In this document: positions 43,274-51,098 of the stretch, in pieces
Numbering within the stretch: the first letter of the stretch is position 1
How the letters are laid out: every line of letters begins with the position of its first letter
Assembly: GCA_031275035.1 (NCBI GenBank)
Contig: JAISPH010000077.1
Span: 1 to 51,098, forward strand
DNA length: 51,098 nucleotides
Reading direction: 5' to 3'
Source of the DNA: Treponema sp.
Lineage (GTDB): Bacteria; Spirochaetota; Spirochaetia; Treponematales; Breznakiellaceae
Notes under the pieces: model-generated
What the model was told of the DNA's origin: nothing
Database searches by the model: none
What the model saw: only the letters and a program-made list of their open reading frames with translations
Program-made: the position numbers and the translations under genes

Positions 43274-44884
43274 ATGAACAGAAGACAGGCGGTAACCCTT
43301 TCGGTATTAACCGCGGCGGCCTTTGCGCTTGCCCTGCTGATAAGCCGGCGGCTCTGGTTCAGGCTGGACCTGACCAGAAACAGGGCCTATACCATCTCCG
43401 CCGTATCCCGGAGCCTCTATGGGGAGATCCCCGATCAGGTGCGGATCACCTACTATGTATCGGACCGGCTTGGCAGCCTCTATCCCGAACCGGGGGAGAT
43501 CATGGATCTGCTCCGGGAATACGCCGCTTCCTCCAAGGGCAAAATCCGCTGCATACGGCGGGACCCCGGCAGGGCGGGGCTTGCCCAGACCATGGAACAG
43601 CTGGGGATCATCGGCCGCCAGATTCAAACCGTGGAACAGGATGAGGCGAATTTCGCCACCGTCTATTCGGGCATTGTTATTGAGTATCTGGATCGTGTCG
43701 AGGTGCTGCCCTGGGTTTTTGCCCTGAATACCCTGGAGTACGATTTGACCTCCCGGATCCGTTCCCTGGTACGGGGGACCGGCCGCGAGATAGGGATACT
43801 GCTGGGGGCCTCCGACAAGCAGTGGTCCGGCGATTTCGGCTACCTCGATCAGGTCTTTGAACAGTCCGGCTTCCGGGTCCGCCAGATAGCTCCCGGCGCG
43901 GAGATCCCCGATACCCTGCCCGCGCTGTTTGTGCTGGGGGGAACCGAGGAACTGGACGATTGGGCCCTCTACCGTATCGACCGGTATATCCAGGGCGGCG
44001 GGAAAGCGCTCTTTGCCGTGGAAAGCGTCTTCGTGGATCTGCGGAGCGGTCTTGAGGCCCGGCTTATGACGGACCGGGGGCTCCTGGCTATGGTGTCCTA
44101 CTACGGCGCCGCCGTCAGGCCCGAACTGGTCATGGACCGCAGCGCCCTGGTTATTCCGTTTCAGAACCGGCTGATCCGGTATCCCCACTGGATTGCGGTG
44201 GCGGAACAGGCCGGGAATCCCGGGAATCCCATCACCGCAGGGTTTTCCGGGGTGGATATGTTCTGGCCCAACCCCATTGAGCTTGATCCGCCGGAACAGG
44301 TCCGGGGGGAGGCGCTCTTTTCAAGCAGCCCCGAAGCCTGGCTTATGACGAAGGACTTTAACGTCAACCCCGGCATGTCCTATCTCTTTGAAGCGGAGGA
44401 GCCCGATACCAGGGGGACAAAAATTCTGGGGGCGGCCCTGTCGGGGAAATTCCCCAGCTGGTTTGAGGGACTGCCCAAGCCGGTGCGGGAAGGTTCCGGG
44501 GAGGAACTGCCCGACATGCCCCAAGAGCCCCGGGAATCCCGGATTGTGGTGATTGGGGATACCGATTTGGGGACCACCCTTATACAGATTACCCAGTCCC
44601 AGCGTAACCTGGACTTTCTGCTTCAGGCGGCGGACTGGCTTGGCAATGACGACGACATTATCAGTATCAGAAACAGGCTGCCCCAGACGGGCCGGCTTGA
44701 CCGGATCGCCGATCCCGTTGAACGGGTCAAGGCCATGATCGTTGCCCGGTTCCTCAATGTGGCGCTCGTTCCCCTGGCGGTAATGGTCCTGGGACTTATC
44801 CGGGCCTGGAGACGGCGCCCCGTCAAGGGCGGCGCCGGCAGTACCGGCGGCTCAAAAGGAAAGGAAATCACCGATGGTATATAA
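43274..44884 (+). CDS. GldG-like ABC transporter auxiliary protein
   Basis: A 536-residue protein: one N-terminal helix (about residues 10-28), a large extracytoplasmic region of the GldG / ABC-type transport auxiliary family (RLDLTRNRAYTISAVSRSLY, then the VLGGTEELDDWALYRIDRYIQGGGKALFAVE block), and one C-terminal helix (about 487-510). It follows the broken permease by 3 bp. It probably forms the periplasmic part of the exporter; the substrate is unknown. Confidence 0.82.
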   Translation: MNRRQAVTLSVLTAAAFALALLISRRLWFRLDLTRNRAYTISAVSRSLYGEIPDQVRITYYVSDRLGSLYPEPGEIMDLLREYAASSKGKIRCIRRDPGRAGLAQTMEQLGIIGRQIQTVEQDEANFATVYSGIVIEYLDRVEVLPWVFALNTLEYDLTSRIRSLVRGTGREIGILLGASDKQWSGDFGYLDQVFEQSGFRVRQIAPGAEIPDTLPALFVLGGTEELDDWALYRIDRYIQGGGKALFAVESVFVDLRSGLEARLMTDRGLLAMVSYYGAAVRPELVMDRSALVIPFQNRLIRYPHWIAVAEQAGNPGNPITAGFSGVDMFWPNPIELDPPEQVRGEALFSSSPEAWLMTKDFNVNPGMSYLFEAEEPDTRGTKILGAALSGKFPSWFEGLPKPVREGSGEELPDMPQEPRESRIVVIGDTDLGTTLIQITQSQRNLDFLLQAADWLGNDDDIISIRNRLPQTGRLDRIADPVERVKAMIVARFLNVALVPLAVMVLGLIRAWRRRPVKGGAGSTGGSKGKEITDGI

Positions 44885-45830
44885 AAAGAAACTGATCCTG
44901 CTTTCGGGGCTGACCATCCTGCTTGCTCTGATCTATGCGGCGGCGCTGATCTTTGATCCCGAGCGGGTTAACGCGCGGAACGCCGCCTTTGTCTGGCTTG
45001 ACGCCGAGGGGGCGGACCGGGCGGACAGCATTGTCATTTCCCGAGAGGGGGAGGAGGTCGTCTCCCTGACCCGGAAAAACGGCCTCTGGTTTGTTCCCGC
45101 CGAGGGGATCGATCTTCCCGTAAAGCAGGCCCGGGTGGAAGATCTCTTCCGCGTACTCTCCGCCCGGGGCGCCTATCCGCTGCGGGCCTCCTCCGCCGCT
45201 TCCCATAAACGGCTGGGCCTGGCGGAAGGAACCGCATCCCGGATCATTATCCGGGGCGGGGCGGGGGCCTATCCCCTGCTGGATCTGCTGGTGGGGGATC
45301 AGGATGCCGCGGGCCGGGAAATTTACCTGAGGAAGCAGGGACAGGATGAGGTCCGTTCCGGGGATACCCGTATCGCCTCGTATGTCAACAGCGCGGCCGG
45401 CTCCTGGTACGATCTCAGGCTGTTCCCCGAAGGTTCCGGCGGAGCCGTCGAAACCGGCATGGTGCAGCGCCTCAGCATTGATTATCCCGGCGGGGCGGCG
45501 CAGTCCCTGACATTGTCCCGCAACGGAACGGGCTGGACCATGGGGTCCCTGCCGGCGGATACCCAGCGGGTTGAGTTGTACGTCAGATCCGTCCTGGACG
45601 CCGAGGGGGAAGACTTTCTCCCTCTCCAGGGCACGATTTTCAACGAGGGCCGGATCATTCTGGAACTGGGGGACGGGACAAACCGGATCATCCGCTGCGG
45701 CCCCCTGGACGGGGAAGGGAAGCGCCGGAGCGCCCAGGTTACGGGATCGCCCTATGTGTATCAGCTGGAGGAATGGACCCTGGGCCGGCTCTTTAGGGAA
45801 GCTTCCTATTTTGCCGCCGGGGAAAACTAG
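44874..45830 (+). CDS. DUF4340 protein of the Gld-type transporter
   Basis: A 318-residue protein with an N-terminal membrane helix (about residues 7-25) and a repeated beta domain (ADSIVISREGEEVVSLTRKNGLWFVP, later QRLSIDYPGGAAQSLTLSRNGTGWTM), as in DUF4340. Such proteins almost always accompany GldG-like genes. It overlaps GldG by 11 bp and converges on the next gene with 8 bp between stops. Confidence 0.82.
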   Translation: MVYKKKLILLSGLTILLALIYAAALIFDPERVNARNAAFVWLDAEGADRADSIVISREGEEVVSLTRKNGLWFVPAEGIDLPVKQARVEDLFRVLSARGAYPLRASSAASHKRLGLAEGTASRIIIRGGAGAYPLLDLLVGDQDAAGREIYLRKQGQDEVRSGDTRIASYVNSAAGSWYDLRLFPEGSGGAVETGMVQRLSIDYPGGAAQSLTLSRNGTGWTMGSLPADTQRVELYVRSVLDAEGEDFLPLQGTIFNEGRIILELGDGTNRIIRCGPLDGEGKRRSAQVTGSPYVYQLEEWTLGRLFREASYFAAGEN

Positions 45831-45838
45831 GGCGGGGC

Positions 45839-47338
45839 TTACTGTCTGTTTTTTATAAAGGCCCGGTATTTTTCAAGATCGCTCTTAAAGGCCACAATGG
45901 GGGACACCGGGTCCTGCAGGGCCCGGTCCAGGGCCTGGGAAGCTTCCATAAGGATACGGTCCGCTTCGATAAGCCTTCCCGACCGGGAACTGAGGCCGAT
46001 GCAGAGATCCGTGGGGGTGGACAGGGACATGGTACTGAGGACGCGGTTGTGGAATTCCTCGGATTTGGCAAACCCCGTCTCCAGATCGATGTTAGGATAG
46101 ATCAGCGTAATGCCCCGTTTTCCCTTTTCAAAAAGCAGATCCCGGATGGTAAAGAACTGCACCGCCGTTTCGGTAAACTGCCTGTAGGCAGGATCGTCCA
46201 GATCTTTCTTAAATTCCATGCTGATAAGGACCAGATCCTGGTCAAAGGAAGCGCAGCGGTGAAGTTCCGCCTCAAGCCGTTCCCTGGTATAGGCTTCCCA
46301 GCCTATATTACCGTGGGGTGAATAGAGCCCCTGGGGGGAATGTTCGGCGGCTTCGCGGGTTTCTTCCGTTCCGGCCATTTTTTGCGCCGCCCCTTCGTTC
46401 CCGGTAAAATCGTCTATGCCGGGCAGGTCTTCATCTCCGGCAAAGCCGGCGGGGGCAAAGTCTCCGGCAAAGTCCTCCGTACCGGACAGGGCCTCATCCC
46501 CGGCAAAGGTATCTGTGCCGGAGAGGGCTTCGGCCTGGATATCTTCAAAGGGAATTTCAAAGGATCTATCCGTTTCCCCGGCGTCCGCATAAACGCCGGA
46601 TTCCTCCTTCGCCCAGGGTTGATTTCGCTCCGCCGGTCTTTCAGCTTTAGGAGCGGGCGCGCCGGAGGCGCCGTCAAAATCCCCGAAGGGTTCTTCATCA
46701 TCGTAAGATTCGGAGGGAGGCTCCCCGGGATCTTCGGCCCTCCGGGATGTTCCTGTCCGCCGGCCGGTCCTTCCCGGAGTCCGGGGGCTGTCCCGGAATT
46801 CGGGGGCGGCGTTATCCCGGCCCAGGGTTAATTCCGTGATCAGGGTAAAGAAGGCAATGGACAGGGCGGCAATGACCGCAAAGAGGGTGTACTTGAGGAT
46901 GTCGAGGAAGGCATTGTATTCAACATAGCTGGACACCCCCCGGACGGCGGCGTTCCTGACGCCGTTGGGGAGGCTTCTGAAATGATTCGGGTTAAGGCCG
47001 AACCGGGCCGTAAAACGGGGCGAATTGCCCGACCAGACAACGGCGTTTCCCTGTACCCGTTCAAAGGCCGTTTCCCTGTTCTGGGGGCCGGAGACGATAA
47101 TGCCCTCCAGGGTTTTGGAGCCGGCCAGCATGGCCCTGAGCTTTCCCTGAAAGGATTCGTTCATAAAGTCCGAAGGATTGGCGGCGGAAGCGAAGTCCGC
47201 CAGGGCGTTAAATTCTTTATTGGCCAGATTACGGCGCTCGCCGATACTGGTATACATACGCCAGCCTGCAAAACCCAGGGCGGCAATATACACAAGTATA
47301 CAAATCAGCGCTATTACTGAAGAGACTCTGTTTCGCAT
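45839..47338 (-). CDS. Membrane protein with acidic repeat linker and degenerate GGDEF-like domain
   Basis: A 499-residue protein: helix 1 (about residues 5-28), an extracytoplasmic domain of about 110 residues, helix 2 (about 145-170), a long acidic linker, and a C-terminal domain of about 150 residues. That last domain has the outline of a GGDEF domain (YTRERLEAELHRCASFDQDLVLISMEF, later RVLSTMSLSTPTDLCIGLSSR, then EADRILMEASQALDRA), but no GG(D/E)EF motif. The linker carries about five degenerate copies of a unit like ALSGTDTFAGDE. Start is ATG 47338 (MRNRVSS); the frame extends upstream without support. Probably a non-catalytic signalling protein. Confidence 0.65.
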   Translation of the reverse strand: MRNRVSSVIALICILVYIAALGFAGWRMYTSIGERRNLANKEFNALADFASAANPSDFMNESFQGKLRAMLAGSKTLEGIIVSGPQNRETAFERVQGNAVVWSGNSPRFTARFGLNPNHFRSLPNGVRNAAVRGVSSYVEYNAFLDILKYTLFAVIAALSIAFFTLITELTLGRDNAAPEFRDSPRTPGRTGRRTGTSRRAEDPGEPPSESYDDEEPFGDFDGASGAPAPKAERPAERNQPWAKEESGVYADAGETDRSFEIPFEDIQAEALSGTDTFAGDEALSGTEDFAGDFAPAGFAGDEDLPGIDDFTGNEGAAQKMAGTEETREAAEHSPQGLYSPHGNIGWEAYTRERLEAELHRCASFDQDLVLISMEFKKDLDDPAYRQFTETAVQFFTIRDLLFEKGKRGITLIYPNIDLETGFAKSEEFHNRVLSTMSLSTPTDLCIGLSSRSGRLIEADRILMEASQALDRALQDPVSPIVAFKSDLEKYRAFIKNRQ

Positions 47339-47344
47339 GGATTT

Positions 47345-47377
47345 ATTATACATGCTTTTTATGTTCCATGCTATAAT
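47345..47377. promoter_or_regulatory. Back-to-back leaderless promoters
   Basis: Minus strand: TATAAT at 47350-47345, 6 nt from ATG 47338. Plus strand: extended TGC-TATAAT at 47369-47377, 6 nt from ATG 47384. Both are perfect -10 hexamers; -35 matches are weak. The whole divergent gap is only 45 bp, so the two polymerase sites overlap and should compete. Confidence 0.6.
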
Positions 47378-47383
47378 TATCGT

Positions 47384-48229
47384 ATGATTTTGCGAAAACC
47401 GTATCTGTCCGGCTCCTGGTACCCCGCTTCGGCGGATAAAATAGCTCTTTTTTTGGATAAATCCGTAGAAGCGGGCTCTTCCGCGGGGGCCGTGGCGGCT
47501 ATGGCTCCCCATGCGGGCTGGTTCTACTCGGGGGTTCTCGCCGCCCGGGCGGTATTTTCCCTCACCGGGGGGGCCGTCCCGGATACGGCGGCGGTAATCG
47601 GGGGCCACCTTCCCCCCGGAACGCCGCCCCTCTTTGCCGAAGAGGACGGGGTTTCCACCCCCCTGGGGGATATGGCCATAGACGGCGAACTGCGGGACAG
47701 GCTGAAAAAAGCGCTTTCCGGCGCTTCCGACCGTTACCGGGACAATACCGTGGAGGTACAGCTTCCCATGGTGAAATATTTTTTCCCCCGGGCAAAACTC
47801 CTCTGGCTCAGGCTGCCTGCGGAGGCATCCTCTTTTGAGGCGGGAAAGATCCTTGCCGCTCTGGCGGGGGAGCTTTCCCGGAAACTTGTGGTGCTGGCTT
47901 CTACGGACCTGACCCATTACGGGGAAAATTATGGTTTTATGCCCCGGGGCGGGGGGCAGAATGCCCTGGACTGGGTTAAGGAAAGCAACGATGCGGGCTT
48001 TATCGCCGCCGTGGAAGCGGGGGAGCCCGCCCTTATTCTGGAACGGGCCGGGGAGGGCCGGGCGGCCTGTTCGGCGGGAGCGGTCCTGGGCGCGCTGGGA
48101 TTTGCCCGTTCCCTGGGCGCCGCCGGAGCGAAGCTGCTGGGTTACGCCACCAGCGCCGATGCGGGCGGACCGGAGGACGGAGAGGTTCCCCCTTCTTTTG
48201 TTGGCTATGCCGCTATGGCCTGGTACTAG
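47384..48229 (+). CDS. amrB: MEMO1-family protein (AmmeMemoRadiSam system B)
   Basis: A 281-residue protein of the MEMO family, with MAPHAGWFYSG near the N-terminus and TDLTHYGENYGF later; the histidines and aspartate of these motifs form the metal-site-like cleft. The family is related to extradiol dioxygenases and in bacteria often sits with a radical SAM protein and an AMMECR1 protein. Neither partner is adjacent here. No ribosome-binding site; the start lies 6 nt from a perfect -10 box. Activity unknown. Confidence 0.85.
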   Translation: MILRKPYLSGSWYPASADKIALFLDKSVEAGSSAGAVAAMAPHAGWFYSGVLAARAVFSLTGGAVPDTAAVIGGHLPPGTPPLFAEEDGVSTPLGDMAIDGELRDRLKKALSGASDRYRDNTVEVQLPMVKYFFPRAKLLWLRLPAEASSFEAGKILAALAGELSRKLVVLASTDLTHYGENYGFMPRGGGQNALDWVKESNDAGFIAAVEAGEPALILERAGEGRAACSAGAVLGALGFARSLGAAGAKLLGYATSADAGGPEDGEVPPSFVGYAAMAWY

Positions 48230-48259
48230 TGTTCCCCGGCGGCTCAATTTTCGGACAGG

Positions 48260-48289
48260 AACCTCTAAAAACTTCAGTTTTTAGAGGTT
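48260..48289 (+). terminator. 14-bp perfect stem-loop after the MEMO gene
   Basis: AACCTCTAAAAACT (48260-48273), TC, AGTTTTTAGAGGTT (48276-48289), followed by TTCTT. It is 30 bp past the stop and suits an intrinsic terminator. The AAACTTCAGTTT core makes it also a member of the dispersed palindrome family. The rest of the gap to 48431 shows nothing I can name. Confidence 0.65.
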
Positions 48290-48431
48290 TTCTTACCCCC
48301 TGGAGAAAATTGCATTTGTGGAATTCATTATACAATGAGCCTCCCCGGAGCAGAGCGCGAACCAGAGGTTTCCGGATATAGATGTTGAAGTTTTATCCGG
48401 GCATGGCGTATACGGCAGCCCTCGGGGAGTA

Positions 48432-49484
48432 CTAGGGAAATACATTCCGGTAAATATCCTCCCGCAGATGAAAGCCGTCCCGGATGACGGTTTCGTCCAT
48501 ATTGGAGGCGTTAACGGCGACGGGGTTCAGCTTGTAGTAGGGAACCCGGTAGCTTCCGTCGTTAATGGCATTGTGGATGGTAAAGCGGTCGTCCTTGGCC
48601 AGGTAGATGGCCATTTGGGCGGCGCTGGCGGCGATATATTCGATGGGCTTGTAGACCGTCATGGTCTGGGCGCCCTCGGCAATACGCTGACATGCGGCCA
48701 GATCCGCATCGGCCCCGGCTACCGCGGTCTTTCCTGCCAGGCGCTTTATCGCCAGGGCCCGGATTATCGCTTCCGCCGCCAGATCGTTTACTGCCACCAC
48801 GCCGTCAACGGCGGCGTGATCGTTGAGGAAACGGTTCATAAAATCAAAGGCTTCGCCGCTGTCCGGGCTTGCCGGCCAGTAGTCCGCCGCAATGCTGATC
48901 CGCTTGTTCCGTACCGGTTCTTTCAGCACATTCATGATCCCCCGGTGGACCGCCTCGGCATAGGTGTCCCCCGCGGTTCCGTTATAGATCAGCACCCGCC
49001 GGGTTCCGGCGGAACCCTCCGCCGGGATACGATCCAATACCGCCTGGGCCTGAAGCTCCCCCGCCGCCTCCCCGTCGTAGGCCAGGTAGAGATCCGCCCC
49101 GGCATCGAAAACCAGCCGCTCGTAGAGCAGCACCGGAATTCCCTGGCGTTTTACCTCCTGAATAGTTTTGGCCAGGTAGCGGGGATCGCTGGCGACCAGG
49201 ACCAGCACGTTAATTCCCTTTTCCAGAAGGAAGTGAATCTGGGCCTCCTGGTTCTGGGAATCTCCGTCCCCCGCCTGGAGAATCACCTCCGCCCCCAGCC
49301 GGCGGGCGGTGGAGATAAAAATATCCCGGTCCCGGCTCCACCGTTCTTCGATAAAGGAATCCATGACAAAGCCGATGATGATCCGGTCGTCCCCCGGATC
49401 ATGCTGTGCCTTTTGGATACAGGCTGAACACAAAATGCCCGCCAGGATAAGGCCGGGCAGGGCCGGGAAGATTCGGCGGATCAT
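48432..49484 (-). CDS. Sugar-binding lipoprotein, XylF/RbsB-like
   Basis: A 350-residue type 1 periplasmic-binding protein. Signal peptide with lipobox LCSAC, lipidated Cys22. The family signs follow: IGFVMDSFIEERWSRDRDIF, NVLVLVASDPRYLAKTIQEVKRQGIPVLLYERL, GAGADADLAACQRI (xylose-binding type). Its ATG overlaps the response-regulator TGA (ATGA), and no permease or ATPase gene follows. This layout (kinase, YesN regulator, binding protein) suggests it senses a sugar for the two-component system and does not feed a transporter. Confidence 0.82.
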   Translation of the reverse strand: MIRRIFPALPGLILAGILCSACIQKAQHDPGDDRIIIGFVMDSFIEERWSRDRDIFISTARRLGAEVILQAGDGDSQNQEAQIHFLLEKGINVLVLVASDPRYLAKTIQEVKRQGIPVLLYERLVFDAGADLYLAYDGEAAGELQAQAVLDRIPAEGSAGTRRVLIYNGTAGDTYAEAVHRGIMNVLKEPVRNKRISIAADYWPASPDSGEAFDFMNRFLNDHAAVDGVVAVNDLAAEAIIRALAIKRLAGKTAVAGADADLAACQRIAEGAQTMTVYKPIEYIAASAAQMAIYLAKDDRFTIHNAINDGSYRVPYYKLNPVAVNASNMDETVIRDGFHLREDIYRNVFP

Positions 49485-51034
49485 GGAGTATCCCTCCCTT
49501 GTTTTTTTGCATACTCCGAAGGGGTTATGCCCATGACTTTTTTGAATGCCCGGCTGAAGTAATTGGCGTCGGGATACCCGCAGAGGGCGGCGATCTCTTT
49601 AATGCTGAGGAGGCCCCGGGCCAGTTCTTTGCAGGCCCGTTCAATACGCTTCCCCGACAGGTGGCCGGTAAAGGTGGCTCCGGTTTCCGCCGACAGCAGC
49701 CGGGAAAGATGGGCGGGGCTGAGGCTTGTCCGGGCCGCCGCATCCTCCAGGGAGATCTGTTCGTGGTAGTGTTCGTCGATAAACTGCAGGGCCGTTTGGA
49801 TACGCTTGTCCCCGTACAGGGGAGTTCCCGGGCTTTTGATAAGGGAGAGGTTGAAGATCAGCATTTGGGCCGCATGTTCCGCCCCCTCCCAGGTTTCCGT
49901 ATTCCCGGCGGTAATCTGGGTCTGCCCCGCGGCAAGAATTTCCTCCGCTCCGCCCCCGGTCAGGGCGCTGAGGGCGCCGGCGACAATGGCCCGGTCCAGG
50001 GGCTTGCCGGATTCTTCCAGGGCCCATGCGATAAAGGCGCTTCGGAGTTTCGCCAGATTGCCCGCCTTCACCGCCTCGAAGATCGCCTGCTTGTCCATCC
50101 TTTGGGAAGGGGCAAGGTTGTTGTAGGAAAAGTCCTGGTGAATGAATTCCAGAGCCTCGGACCAGGAAAATTTAAGTTCCGGGCCCTGCCGGACCGAACC
50201 GATTGCATAGCTGAAGCGGTAATTGCCTATACTCTTGAGGGCTTTCTTGAGGATATCCCGGGTCCTGATGATCTTATCGTTTCCTACAAAGATCGGCATG
50301 ATGCCCCCTATCAGGGCGCCGGGGACGCAGTCCAGGCGGTTGGTTATTTCCCGCCTTATCTGCGGGGTTTCATCCTCACGGAGCCATATATCCTTAAAGC
50401 CCGGTCTGTTGTCCTTAAAAATGGCCGCAAAGTGTCCCCGGATAACGCCGTTTCTGAGGAGCCCGAGCTGTTCCCCGTAGGAACGGAGGAGGGGAGAGGC
50501 GGGATCTCCCGTCAGCAGGGTATAGATAAAACCCGCTTCCAGGAGGGGCCGGACCAGCTCGGTCCGTTCCCGTTCCTCCGCGGCCTTGAGCTTGGCGGCC
50601 TTTACCTCCTCCAGCCGGCCAAGGGCGCCGCGGATGGTCATGGCCAGGGTTTCCTGGGGTACGGGCTTTACCAGATAACGGTACACCCCCAGGGCATAGG
50701 CGTCCTGGGCTATATCGAAACGTTCATAGGCGGTGAGGAGGACGGAGATAGTATCCGGGAGTATCTTGTTCACCTCCCTGAGGGTGTCGAGGCCGCTCAT
50801 GCCGGGCATCCGCACGTCCATGATGATGATGTCCGGCTTTTCTATGGAGATCCCCGCCAGGGCCTCCATGCCGGACCGGGCGGCGCCGCAGATTTTCAGG
50901 TCGGGAAAAGTCTTGCGGAGGGTTACCGAAAGTCCATCCAGTACGGGCTGTTCGTCGTCAACCAGGTAAATCGTGGCCTTTCCATAGGCGGCGGACGGGG
51001 GGGGGGGGGGGGGGGGGGCGGTCGGCCAAATCAA
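49481..51034 (-). CDS. YesN-type response regulator (receiver plus AraC HTH)
   Basis: A 517-residue regulator. The receiver domain has acidic pocket DDE (26-28), phosphoacceptor D73 (IIMDVRMPG) and K123 (YLVKP). A middle domain of about 250 residues has no clear family signs, and the C-terminus has the AraC double helix-turn-helix (about 410-510; SLSPAHLSRLLSAETG, GYPDANYFSRAFKKVMGITPSEY). The only in-frame start is TTG 51034, in front of a poly-C run on this strand that encodes a chain of prolines. The receiver fold begins just after it, so the run decides whether a complete protein is made. Confidence 0.82.
   Translation of the reverse strand: MIWPTAPPPPPPPSAAYGKATIYLVDDEQPVLDGLSVTLRKTFPDLKICGAARSGMEALAGISIEKPDIIIMDVRMPGMSGLDTLREVNKILPDTISVLLTAYERFDIAQDAYALGVYRYLVKPVPQETLAMTIRGALGRLEEVKAAKLKAAEERERTELVRPLLEAGFIYTLLTGDPASPLLRSYGEQLGLLRNGVIRGHFAAIFKDNRPGFKDIWLREDETPQIRREITNRLDCVPGALIGGIMPIFVGNDKIIRTRDILKKALKSIGNYRFSYAIGSVRQGPELKFSWSEALEFIHQDFSYNNLAPSQRMDKQAIFEAVKAGNLAKLRSAFIAWALEESGKPLDRAIVAGALSALTGGGAEEILAAGQTQITAGNTETWEGAEHAAQMLIFNLSLIKSPGTPLYGDKRIQTALQFIDEHYHEQISLEDAAARTSLSPAHLSRLLSAETGATFTGHLSGKRIERACKELARGLLSIKEIAALCGYPDANYFSRAFKKVMGITPSEYAKKQGRDTP
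50997..51018. repeat. 22-base poly-G (plus) / poly-C (coding strand) tract
   Basis: An uninterrupted run of 22 G on the plus strand, between GCGGAC and CGGTCGG. On the coding strand it lies 5 codons after the TTG start of the response regulator. A gain or loss of one base shifts the frame. Length this great is also prone to sequencing and assembly error. Confidence 0.9.
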
Positions 51035-51059
51035 TAAAAATGACGCCCCCCGGTAAGGG

Positions 51060-51098
51060 CTAGAAAAGGTAAACCAGGTCCCCCGCGTCAGGGGTTAA
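51060..51098 (-). CDS. Possible 3' end of an upstream gene (partial)
   Basis: On the minus strand a frame enters from the window edge and ends at TAG 51062-51060, with last residues AGDLVYLF. It stands where a sensor kinase would be expected, before a YesN regulator. Only 12 codons are visible, so the call is weak. Confidence 0.25.
   Translation of the reverse strand, partial: LTPDAGDLVYLF

Noticed and set aside
47339..48247. Upstream extension of the minus-strand GGDEF-like gene
   Set aside because: The frame runs antisense through the MEMO gene; the promoter and membrane helix place the start at 47338.

Overview
The window reads as chromosomal DNA of a GC-rich spirochaete, most likely a Treponema. 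This is inferred from gene content and order and not from any marker RNA gene. The chain phoH / HD-phosphohydrolase / ybeY / CBS-pair protein / exported TPR protein, the lolCDE-type exporter next to ftsY, the relaxed spirochaetal lipoboxes, and an rnf cluster beside small treponeme-type genes all fit. The dispersed short repeats and high GC remind me of the termite-gut treponemes (T. primitia / T. azotonutricia group), but that placement is a guess. No rRNA, tRNA, CRISPR array or transposase was seen.

Layout. 1-485: repeat-rich non-coding DNA. 486-7035: a tight plus-strand operon (phoH, pgpH-like, ybeY, corC-like, TPR protein) with overlapping stops and starts. 7076-9017: two minus-strand genes (exported beta-rich/TPR protein; PD-(D/E)XK-like protein). 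9182-14432: a solo Cas2-like gene, prfB with its programmed +1 frameshift, a PEGA-type membrane protein, ftsY, an exported protein. 14425-17766: LolC/LolD/LolE-type lipoprotein exporter. 17977-19035: a lipoprotein. 19537-23376: clpC converging on glgC. 23551-28524: mrfA-mrfB DNA-repair pair, recX, acylphosphatase. 28561-34549: YuiD-type membrane phosphatase-like protein, a membrane protein of unknown role, and an rnfCDGEA-type cluster without rnfB. 34925-41496: GH57-like protein, metG, a FemAB-type transferase, ribonuclease Z. 41548-45830: a Gld-type ABC transporter whose first permease gene is frameshifted. 45839-48229: a divergent pair (degenerate GGDEF-like membrane protein and MEMO-family protein). 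48432-51098: minus-strand sugar-binding lipoprotein plus YesN-type response regulator, whose 5-prime coding end holds a run of 22 identical bases.

The most unusual signals: (1) the rnf-like operon has lost most residues that hold redox cofactors in ordinary Rnf, and has no rnfB; (2) six genes have a -10-like hexamer ending exactly 6 nt before the ATG, with no clear Shine-Dalgarno, which predicts leaderless mRNAs; (3) a 22-base G/C homopolymer inside the start of a response-regulator gene looks like a phase-variation switch; (4) the GH57-like protein lacks the catalytic nucleophile; (5) several families of small dispersed palindromic repeats fill the intergenic gaps.

Coordinates and motif readings were made by eye. 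Family assignments rest on remembered consensus motifs and no database search was run.
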